In this document: in pieces, positions 24,901 to 36,900 of the stretch | Layout of the letters: each line of letters starts with the position of its first letter | Numbering within the stretch: the stretch's first letter is position 1 | Source: Gavia stellata | Taxonomy: Eukaryota > Chordata > Aves > Gaviiformes > Gaviidae | DNA: 64,000 nt | NCBI RefSeq assembly: GCF_030936135.1 | Contig: NC_082603.1 | Location: 17,638,880 to 17,702,879 of the forward strand | Direction of reading: 5' to 3' | The notes under the pieces: generated by a model | What the model was told of the DNA's origin: nothing | What the model saw: the letters and a program-made list of their open reading frames with translations, nothing else | The model's database searches: none | Translations under genes and position numbers: made by a program

Positions 24901-27900
24901 AAATAGAACTAGGTGTGATAAAGTTACAGCAAGTAGAGTTGTGCTTTGTTCATGTTTTGAATGTGGTAAAGAATATCTCCCCTCTTGCACATATCCACAT
25001 GTAGTAGCTTGACCCCAACTGGCAGCTAAGCCCTCACCCAATCACTCACTTAGGCCCCCCCAGCAGAATGGGAAAGAGAATCTGAAGGGCAAAAGCAAGA
25101 AAAACTCATGGGTTGAGAAAAAGACAATTTGATAAGTGAAGGAAAAAAAAAAACCCAAGAGATGCAATGCCAGTCACTCACCACCTCCTACCAGCAGGCC
25201 GACGGCCAGCCAGTCTCTGAACAACAGTTAATCTGAAAAATACTACCCCCCCACCCCCTGCAATTTGTTGCTGAGCATGATGTTATATGGTATGGAATAT
25301 CTCTTTGATCAGTTCAGGTGAGCTGTCCCAGCTGTGTCCCCTCCCAGCTTCTCACCCCCGCCTCTGCCTGCTTGCTGAGGGGCAGAGTAAGAAACAGAAG
25401 GCCTTGACGCTCTGCAAGCGCTGTTCAGCAATAGCTGAAACACTGGTCTGTTATCAACACTGTTTTGGTTGCAGATCTATAACACAGCACTATGCAGGCT
25501 GCCATGAAGAAAATCGACTCCATGCCAGCCAGACCCAGTACACCAAATTTAAAATGCTTGTAAATACCGGTTGTCTCTAATTTTCAAATGTGTGGTTATA
25601 CAATGATTTGTGTTGGGCTGATGAAATGAAGGAACCTTCCTGACAGCCAGGTGCTGGATTATTTTATAACAGTTTATTCAGAAGCAGGCTGGTAAATCTT
25701 ATAATGAAATAAAGGGGTGGAAAATATTCCCAGTACTAAATGGAGTCTTCCCTCAGGATAGCCAATGGGCCACTACTTGGGTAACACTGAATAGACAGTA
25801 ACAGATACAATCTCATTTTTATCAAGATTGCAGCTGATGTCTTGAACTCTTATAACGCAAGCTGACCTTTTTTAGATGTATAGGAGAACTGAACATGAAA
25901 TTATTATTGACTGGTTATTTACCGTTAACAAAAATACAATTCCGTTTCTGATAACTGGCCATTACAATTCTTTTCTGTAAGTTGTTTTATTAACTATGGA
26001 TACACTTGTTTCTCATGTTAATGTCAACTGTATGAAAGAATAGAGTTAAGTTTGAGGTTTGGACTTTGTTCTACCTTGTTATCCCTGGTTAGAGGAGGGA
26101 AATTCACAAGTTGAATACAGAAGGACAAAAGTCAAAGATCTGCATGCATGCAGAGGAAGTCTGGAAGTTGCCATGTGATGCAAGTCTGTTTCTTCTCCAA
26201 TTTGTGTTTAAAAATCTGAGCATTTTTGCACACAAAATTCTATATCCAAATGTTAAGATTGTAAAGTGAAGCACGCTAAGCAGTTAGCAAAACTTTTGGT
26301 TGTTTTTCAGCCATAATTAGGTTTTCTATCATGATCACATCCGTTTTTTTCCACAGCGTGTCTCAGCATAGGGTGGAACTGCTGTGTGGATCAATCAGGG
26401 TTGTGCAATGAAAGAAAATCTTGTCTCCGAGATCTTTACTTCATTCATTGCAGGACTTTAGGGTGTGCTGTGAAGGAGGCAGGGATTACCAGAAGAGGAT
26501 CTCATAGTTAAGATAGTTGAAGGGTGCGCTGAAAAAACAGCTTTTTATCCTGCCTCTCCTGTTGGGCAGTCTGAAACCATGTTTTTTATGCTAATTATGA
26601 ATTACCTTTTCTTCATTTTCTCAAGAAATTCACTTCTGCTTTTTGTGGAATTGGGTAACGAGAGCTGCATCTGAGGTCAGTGAAGTCATGCTTTGACTAT
26701 ATGACATCTTGTGTAATCCTAAGATTCCAAAATATGAGATCCCAGATGTTCAGTTTGGACAACCCCAGAATAGTGAGTTAACCTTGGTCTCACTGTTTCT
26801 TCGTAATATGTACAATAGGAGTTACAGTACCTCCTAATCCACATGAATATGGGGGTCAGGGTGGAACCACACTAGTATTTGTAAAGTGCTCAGATGTCGT
26901 GTTGTGCATCACTGGAAAGAAAGGCCATATGGAGTGATCTAACTTTAAAGCAGGACTTGCCTTTAGCAGATAAACATTGTTGCATATCGATTAGTGAGCA
27001 GAAAACAAAATACTGAGTATTCTGTGATCTGAAAAACACAGGGGTCCTGTGGCATAATGTGATCATGAAGCTATTATTCATAGCACTGTGGATAAGGGAG
27101 CCAAACTAGGGTTTTGCAGGGTGACTTTATTTTGTCTTTTGCTAGCTTTCGAGTGCTTGACTTTGCTATCTTAGTAACATTCTTCTAACAGTAGTTATTT
27201 TTCCTTCTGGGTCTTTTTTGTGTATGTGTATGTATCATAAATACTCACAAAATACTTATATTAGTCTATACATATGCTATGTAAGAGAATTTACTGTAAA
27301 TACAGTTAAAGCTTTGAAACTTGATTGGTATACAGGTCTTTTAAAGGCAACTATAGGCAATCTATCTTTCTTTTTTAGGACATTTTGTGGGATATAAGAG
27401 AATTGATACCATTAGTGGTTTTACATCATAAAGGCAAAAGTCCACAGTGGGAGAATCAGGAGTTTGCAGACATAGAGCGAAAAAATTCTGCAGATTCTTT
27501 GGCATGTCTGTCGTATCTGATGTTTGTTCAGCATTTTGGTATTGATCGCTTTCCAATGGTATTTAGGTAAGAACTATTCTTCCTCACTTACCGTAAGTCT
27601 ATATTTTGAAGATTCTTTCTGAGCAGAAGAAAACTTTTTAATTGTGAATAGTTATGAATGAAAACTGTGTATTTCACTAGTATTTGTTTTATGTCAACCT
27701 TTATGCATTTATATTTTAGGTAGCTTATATTATATACATAAGAACATACTCCAGTCCTGCAGATTACTCTATTATGGTTTAATTTTAGATGAGCTGTCCT
27801 TTTAAAGAAACTGGTAGGATTAGGCATATGCTGAAAATTAACATATATTAAATTTTCAATTGCATATTTACAGACAGTTTCCATGTAAAAGTTATTAACA

Positions 27901-30900
27901 GCAATTTGACTTACTATTTTTTGTCTATTGCAAAATTATTTATGTTATAAAGATATTTTAATATTTTTTTCAAAAAAGACTAATCCTGTGAAATATATTA
28001 ACTATGTGCAAATGTATATGGCTTATGTAGTTTAATGTAAATGTATTTTTCTCTCTTAGTCCATCATACCTTCTGCAATGCAATATGACACATATTGAAA
28101 TGCTATTGAAAAGGTACGGTTTATGGTATTTAGAGTTCTAAATAGTGGGTGTGATCTTTTGTAGTAATCATAGAATCAAATTTCAAATAAACCAGATAAG
28201 TTCAGAGGAGGTTTTTGAACCTGAGAGTTAAAATGGCAAGTTCTGCAACAAGATGGCTTCTTTTACTAAGAAGTATAAAAAGTTGTCTAAAGCATTTATT
28301 TATTGTTTTCATCTTGTATTGTGATATCATTTTTAGAAACATTATTCTGAAAATAAAAAATTAAGGTCTTTTAAACACATGCAGAATAATTAGAGTGTAT
28401 ATTTACTTGTCTTCTCTAGTAGTAAACTAATTGTTGCAGAAGTACTATCATGATAGTATTTATTTGAATGTATTCTTATATGATATGCAATCTGATTAAA
28501 GGTCAGGCTTTCTAAAGGAAACCAGACTTTTCTATATATTATTATTATTTCACTTTCTATAAGCAACAGTGTTGATCAAATAGTTTCTAGCACTGCTATA
28601 GAAGGGAAAAGTTTCCCATTATGACTGCTTACCATTTCCTGGTAAAAATTAATCAAAACTTCCTGGTCTCTTCAGTTTAGGATCTGTTGTGTTTTTCTTA
28701 GGCTTGCAGAATTATGCAAATGGAATAATCTGGGAAAAGTTTCATTTTCTTTGTTATTCAGTGTCTTGATACCTGTGAGATATGCGATGCTGCTTTTGAG
28801 CATTTATAAATATTGAGGAAAAAAAATACCATTTTTGACCCCAAAGAGAGGAGTCTAATTTTCAACTTTTCATCAGCCAGTTTGTTCCAAAAATCTTTGA
28901 GAGGAATAATGAAGATACTGTATTCAGAAAATAGAATGAAAATTGTTGAGGGACAAGTTCTTTTTAATCTCTGTTCTAGTATTTCTTCTGAAATATCAAC
29001 AGTGTCTTTTTAACTAGCAACTTAAATTTGATAATGTTTCTTTTTTTTTTTTCTAGAACGGAAGAATCTATGTTATCTAAAGGACTTGTAAGTTTTCTTT
29101 TAATCAAATTTTCAATGTTAGAATGTTTATTTTTTCCAGTTTAAGTATAGTTTCCCCTTTCTAAGAAGGGTACAAATGATAGTTCAGATAATAGTTTCAG
29201 AAATATTTTGAGGCTTAATTAGGTATTCATTCTTCAGTCTTACAAACACTTATATTTATTGAACTTTACACACACGCGTAAATGTTTAAATTACCATTAT
29301 CACTTACATTTGTAGCTCCTAGGAACTTTGGATTGCGACTGAGCATTTACAGTGAAGGCAGTTTTAACCATGAAATGTTAGGCATATAGGTTAATGTCTT
29401 ATATATATGCAAAATGATGGCAGCTTTTTTTTTCCCCCCACCTGCAGGATCTGTTTGAGAGCTGTTTATTGAGAGTGGAAGATAATAGTCTTCTCCATCA
29501 TTATTTAGAATTCAGAGATTTTATTAACATACCTCAGGTAATAAGCAACGTACAGAAGTCTTTAAAGTTTAATTATAAATAGTATCTAGCTGTCTTCTAG
29601 GTGTTTGAGAGAGGACATACTACTGAACATTTGTACACTTGTGTCGTTAAATGGAAACCTTCAGTGTCTTGCTACACAGAATTGATTGTCTTTTCTACCC
29701 ACCACAGCATGAAGTTTCAGTGACAATTAAAATATACTTGATGTATGTACGGGCCACTGAAGCAGGTGGGCACTGATCTTAGCTGAAAGATGATGCTTGC
29801 TCATTTTTGCCTCTTCCTTGCAAATCTGCCGCTTAACTACATTCTTATTTGGACCCAGCAGTATGAGAATAGTATTCTTGTGTATCAGCCCTGGAATTTC
29901 AACCACTGAAGCGAATGTGGATTTCTCTGATGAAAATCTTCTCATAGGCGTGGTTTTGTGGGCTGTGGGTTTTTGGTTTTGGTTTGTTTTTGGTTTTTTT
30001 TTAATGTCTTGAGTAGATTTTAGTCAGTGTGATGTAAGGTAATAATCTGTATGTAATTAGAAATTATGTTTTCTTTGTCCAACTGCAGGATTTGGTGAAA
30101 CTTATGACCCTTTGCCCCATAGAGCATCTGGTATGTAATGTGATCTACAGAATCAGTTAAGTGCTGAATTTAATTAGAATTAATCTGATAACATCTTTTT
30201 TTCTTTAGAGAAAGAAGAGTTTAAATATTTTGCAGTTGTTCATAGACAAGTTTGATGCAGAGGGAAAATACACATTATTCAGGTATGCATCCAAATTACT
30301 GTAAATTGTGTAGTATCAACCTTATTGCAGCTTAGTTGCACAGATAGAAACTCTGTCAGAAATCATTGTATCTGGTAAATCACATTAACTTTATCATGTT
30401 AAGTTTTGGATAAATAATGAATTTCAATTGCCTCACATAAAGTCAGCTGTCTTATGTAAGCTAGTGTTTAAAGGTTACATAGTCATCTTATTTTTCTGTG
30501 GTAAAACTCCCACTTAGTGAGTAAGGCCATAATGTCATTAAGTTTTGAGCTAACTATATAGGCAGCTTTGAAGACATAGTATCTTTTTTTTGTTTGAAGG
30601 TGTTTACTGAAGACAAGCAACCATGCTGGTGTGGAAGGATACATTATTAAAAATATAAAAGATCAGATTCACTTATCGTTAACGGTGAGGCTATTACCAC
30701 TAAAAAATGAGTTGCCATCTCAAAAATCTATCAGTATTATGTTGAGAAAATGTGTATAGCTTAAGCTTTGAGTGATGCCTTAAAAAAATCGACTTCGAAA
30801 AGAAACATAAGATTGGGAAATTATATCATTAAAAATATTAATTTGGCTTTTTTCTGCATATCTATTTTTACATTATTATTTTTACAATTGTATTTTTAAT

Positions 30901-33900
30901 TGCATAATCTTATTGTATTTTTCTAAGAAGTTATTATTACCTTTCCTGTGCTTGAAAATACGTGCTTCTTTCTTAAAGAGGAACTACTCGGTATTTTGTT
31001 TTATCCTCACAGTTCCTCATTTCTCGAATATAATTAAAATGCCACATTCCAAACAGAATTACTAATTTTTTCTTGGTTTTATGATGACAGTCAGCATTAT
31101 GAGTGCTTCACAAATGTTAAATTAATCAGAAAGGGTTGAGCTAGATGAAAGCCATTTAAATCTCATATTTTATAATAATTTATACCAGGAAGTTGGAAAA
31201 AATTAATTAAAAATAAATTATTAACTCTTTTTTTCTCTCTCCTTTTTTTTTTTAACTGTTTCGGGCCTTTTCCAAATCAAATTTGATTCTCAAGGATACT
31301 GCCTTTTGCCAAATAGGACAATATAGTAAATTTATGCATATTTTGTGGTAGCATAATTACATTAGAAAACAGTGAATTACTATTTATTAGATCATAGTCT
31401 GTCCTGTATATTGAATCAGCAGGGGTGAAGAAGATGGTAATATGAAAACTGTTCCAAAAGGGGCTTGCACTAAAATTGAGTAGGTAAAAGTATATTCTGA
31501 AATTTCCTTACTAATTAATTTTTTGACTATGCAGCTTCAGAATTCTCCTACTACATTTCTTCTGTGTAGAGTTCCCTGGCTGTCAAAAAGACAAATAATT
31601 TTAAAATTTCATCATATGAATCTGAATACTCTAAGTTTGTTGCAAAGAATTCTGCTATAGATGTAATGATAACAATTTCCTATTGCTATCCATTTATTTC
31701 ATCTTAGTTTTTGTGCCTAGCTAGTCTTAATCTTTCCAGGTCCCTCATCTGATCTGACTTAACAGACAGCTACCCTTCTCATCTCCTTACCTAATCTCCG
31801 TTTTCCTTCCAATCCATTTCTGGCTTTGTCCCGGTTTCCTCTCTTGTCTAGCTTTTGCCCTGCATATGATATCTCTTCCCCCAGCCTTCCCCACATTTAC
31901 CTGAGATAAGGACTTTGCCAACATGGGATCTTTGCAACAATTCCATGCTCTCAGCTTCATTGTACTGATATGAAATAGCCATTTGAAGAGGCCACAAAAC
32001 TTTCAGGGAGAAGTGTGCTCGCTTGCTTTTTGGGAATGATGGGTGCACCCTTCCTTAAGTTAGCACCAGTGCAGGGAGACTCAACCATTGTCACTAAGGA
32101 GGGAATTTCCAGGGGTCTTAGCTGCAGGGCTTTAAAAATCTTCTGCTAAGCAAGTGAGAGGGGTGTTTTTTGATGTTTTGCCCCCTCTCACTTAATATTT
32201 TATTGTAATTTATGGGAATTTTTGTGACATAGCAAGTGGTCCTTCTGTGATGCAGAAGGCATCAGAATAATTATGTTCTGCCACTTCAAAACCTAGTACT
32301 CTCCATCTTATGCTTAATGATTTCTTCCTTCTGTCCTCTCCTCCCTCTTTCAAAAGAAAGTATCTGAATGTCCTTCCTCCATCAAAGAACCATAGAGGTG
32401 AAGTTGTACTTCACTTGCAAGAGTTGTGGGTTTAGAAATATGCAAAGAAAACTTAAAACACCTGATCATATTTTAAAAAAAAAATTGTGACACTACTATT
32501 ATGAAATTAATAGAGTCTCTCGTAAAGCTAGCTAATTGTTCCATACCTCAACATAAAAAACCCTAAAATTTGCAAAGTTTATGTAAACAAATATTAACTA
32601 TATTGATGGTGGTATGTTGAAGAGGTGGGGAATCTATTTTGATGAAATTGAAAAGAATAGCTTGGCATGGACAGACAAAGTAGGGAGGATTATGAAAAGA
32701 CTAGTTTGCATATTTCAATCACATGTAGTAGTTAGAAAATATTGATTTCCAGTGTTTGATTTTTTTCCCCTTTTCTGTTTTCCCAAAATTATTGTTAAAT
32801 TATTTAAGATTTAATTAAGATTTAAATTTTGCACTCAGCTAAAGTTTTTATATTGTTTTTTCAGAAGGCATGTGACAACATTTGGTTTACAGGACACCAC
32901 CTGATCTCCCTTCTAGATTTAGTGCTTTTGCTTCCAGAAGGTGCTGAGACAGATCTTCTGCAAAACTCAGATAGGTGAGTTGTAATCGCAGTTAGAGGCT
33001 TTTCTCCTTTTTTTAATCATTTAAAAAGATTTCAGACTACCTTGCTACAATGGGAGGTGTGCTGTCGAGGTAACAACATCAATGTATTTTAAATTTTTGG
33101 AACTACAAAATGTCAATGATAACTTCAATCATCCTTTCAACTAACTCTGTATAGAAGAATGTCACAATGCTATTACATTAACAATAAGAAAGGAATTACT
33201 CCTCCATTCCCTGAGGATATAAGGCCTCAGATGTCAAATTACAGAACGCATTATTTCTTCAGGAATGTATGGTTTGTCAGCTTTCTGCAGAAGAATTGGA
33301 GGAACAAAAGAAATGTAGTATGTTGTCTTATGTGATAGAGAGGAATAACAATTATCAGATACAACTTATAGCACACAGCCTTTTTGAGGCTGTTTCACAG
33401 ATTGCTGCTGGGAAGCCAGTATCTCATGAGCGGCAATACAGAGCCACCTGAACAGCAAATACTTGCATTAAGAAATACAAAAATAACTGAAATGTCTCCT
33501 AAAATCTCCTGTATAGGACAAGTCTTTTCCTATATGATGAGTACAGTTTGGGCTTGTGAATAAGTAGGGTCATAGTGTCCAGATGGACACATAACTACTT
33601 AAAAACCCAGATGTATGATCTGTAATTGTAGTGTTTATCCGGAAAAAGGAGTAAATAGTTTCTGCTAAAAAGTATGGTAAAACAAATGCAAAAAGCATAT
33701 TTTTAAAAGCACTCAAAAGTAAAAATTCAATACAGTAATAAAGAAAACTGTAATGCTAGTTTCATATCAACTTTGGATCACCAGCAATGCATATTACGAA
33801 TTCTGTAATAAGGTTCTGTCTCTTCAGAGAACTCTTTCCCTCACAATCACCAGCCTTCTCCAGTCTGTGGGCAGTTTTAATCTTACTTGCAAAGGGTCAA

Positions 33901-36900
33901 CTGTTGTAACATGGACGTTACTGCACACTGGTGCTCTAGACTAAGTTATATTGCTCAACAGATGAGTGGCTGCATTTTGTACAAATGGATATTTTTAGGA
34001 TGTCTGGTTAATGGGTAATTTAAATTATTATCCCTGTAATATAAATCTGCGCTCTGAATGATAAATAGTACATTTTTAATTCACAGGATTATGGCATCAC
34101 TAAATCTCCTGAGATACTTAGTCATTAAGGATTGTGAAAGTGATAATCAAGTAAGTACTAATTGATTTGAAAATGATTGATTAACAGAGGGCTGAGAGCT
34201 GGATTCATGTGAACACTGTTATCCTTGATTGAAAACCATGGTTTTTTGCATTTTTCTTTGCAATGGTCAGTAATCCAGAAATGAGGCTTTTGTTAACTAC
34301 ATTAGGAGATATGTGATGTGTTACTTTATTCTGATGAAATTTGATTGCATTCATACTTAACTGTTACTGTAAACAAGCTAATCCTTTTACTCTGCCTGAT
34401 GAACCATGGTCTATGTCCATAATTTTAGAGTATGTCACCATAAAATCACATCTCTATCAAGTATTCCCATGAGAATAAATATTTGTTACTCTTGCTGATT
34501 TATTCACTGGTATCCCTCAAGCCTCCAAGTGGATTTCTTTATAATAATAATACAAACCTTTGCAGTTTAAGAGATCTATTTTATTCATCTTCAGGCAAAA
34601 TACTTTTTGTGCAATATGTTAAAAGTTGTTAGTATTAAGATTTCTCAGAAAGTATTTAATAATCATATTTAAATAGTTTTTAGCTGTGCAAAACAATATA
34701 TTTACAGCAACTGTGCAGGTGCGTGATAGGTACATGTTAAAAGCTGCTCTAGGTACTAGCATAAAAAAAATTCTTGTCTGTAAGATCCATCTGCTGAAGT
34801 AACAAAAGCAATGGCCAGACCCATCCAATTTTCTGCTACATTGCTTTACCGGAAACAGCCTAGAACATTTTATGCACAAATGTAACTTGCCAGCCTAAAC
34901 TGCCCACCACTGCAGTTTATCTATGTTTTTATTATAGGTATACCTCTTTACCTTCATTTCTCCTGTGTGTGGATCTGCATATTTAAACCTTGCAATATAT
35001 TTAAAAAGTGAAACTGCCCTTATGTATTTTATCCATATAATATTATGCTACCTCATTTTAAAGCAGGATTTTATAGCTTTAGTTGTAATCCCCACCTCTT
35101 TCTTCTCTGTTTTGTTTAGCTCTTCTTTTGTCTGAAGCAGTCAGCAACATTTGTTCCTGGTAGATCAGTGCAAACTGTATTTGTTATTCAACTGCTGTGT
35201 AGCTTTTCACTGTCATACATTATGATGGATCTGCTGTTTTTGTGTACAGTCAGTCCCGTCCACCTGCAGTTGATTGAAATGTGTTCCTGGATACCCAAGG
35301 GGAAACTTGTTTGAATTTCACAACTGGGTCGATGTATGGATTCCATATTCTAGCAGCTGATTTATAAGTGCTCTGACTTGGATTGTGTCGTTACAGCACT
35401 GAAAAGCCAATGGAATTATTTGTGTTTACTTTTCCGATTTACATTCCACTACCAAATGGCTACTTATTCTAATAGTAAATGCAACTTCTGTTGACTCTTT
35501 CAAATCATTATGTTTCACCATTTGTCTAACTTATGCAGTTTAGGAGCTTTTTATCCACTGCACCATGTAGCGAACAAGCATCACCTGATCTAGTTGAAGA
35601 TGTCCCTACTCATTGCAGGGGGATTAGACTAGGTGATATTAAAGGTCCCTTCCAACCCAAACTATTCTAAGATCTCCTTAGTACTAAATGTTTTGACTTT
35701 TGCATTAAAATATTTGTTTAAATTAGTGACAGTTTAAAGAAAAATTGCTTTTCAGTTTCAAAGTACAGTAAAGCCTTTCCTGACTTGAATAAGCAATATC
35801 ATGGTCAAATGAGTATTATAACCAGCAGATAAGTATCTTAAGGTGTTTTGTTGTTCTCTCCAGTTCTTTGACTTCCTTTATGATTTGGAGTAACGGATTT
35901 CAGCATATCATTTTCTGTTTTCTAAAATACAGAAAAAATTCTGATGTACTTTTAGAGCACTTTGAGATCTATGAATACAAGTTTTGTAAGTACCTAGTGA
36001 TGTTATCAGTCTAAGTATAATAATAATAATATAGCTTGTACTGATTACCAAAACCGTAATTGAAATGAGTAGCAAAAATAGCTTTCAGTTGGTGCATTTC
36101 TAATTTACTATTTATGTAATTAGTTAGTATTGATAGACTATATCTATTTCTCAGCTTTAAGGAGTGATTACTGTTTAAGTGCTCATTATAGTCCACTCAA
36201 TTTCATGTAAATGCATAGCTTTGTAAGAAAAGAGAGAATTCTTTTATTCTCTTTTATTATTATGAAAAATTTATACATAGTAGCATACAGTTGCTGTAAC
36301 AGTGCTGTCTAGTACTTGGCATAAAGAATGTCTCTACAGTTTGAGGAGAAAATAGCATCACCTCTTCTGAAGTTTTCCCTTGACTTCTTGACTTCCTCCC
36401 AGTCTCCCTTCATATAGTGCAAGTGGGGCAAAAAGAAAATGCCTCCTTTCATGTCAGTTCAGATGTTTTGATCACTGTGTAACAAGCACTTTCTTTAATC
36501 AAGTTTAAAAATCAGTATTGTTCTGGAAAGTTATTTCTTTCTTTTTAGCCCCATTCTGGTGGAAGTAATTACCGGTTTTCTTATTTGACCAGTTAACTTT
36601 GCTTCATTTAGCATTAAAATTTGGTGACTTTTCCACTGTAATCAACAATACTATTTAACATTGAGAATTCTTATTTTTATTGCCCTTACTCTGCCCTTTG
36701 AGGATATTGCCTGAAGAAAGGAGCCATATAAATAGCTTCTATATCTAAAGACACAAAGACTGCTTTGTATTTGTTTCTTTCTACGGTGGTTTTGTAACTA
36801 CAAGCTTATAAGGTGCCAAGGCAGAGAAGTTTTCCTCTCCTGCTGTGTAACCTTGAACAGCCTTGCTTTTGAGCATCTTTTCCTTGTATCTCTTACTTCC

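Noticed and set aside
28165-28260. Possible CR1 end (ATCATAGAATCA) in GLMN intron 9
   Set aside because: Only about 12 bases resemble the CR1 terminus and the following sequence does not match well enough.
33269-33451. 60-codon plus-strand frame in GLMN intron 15 that looks protein-like
   Set aside because: No match to GLMN or another family I know; GLMN joins cleanly across this intron without it.
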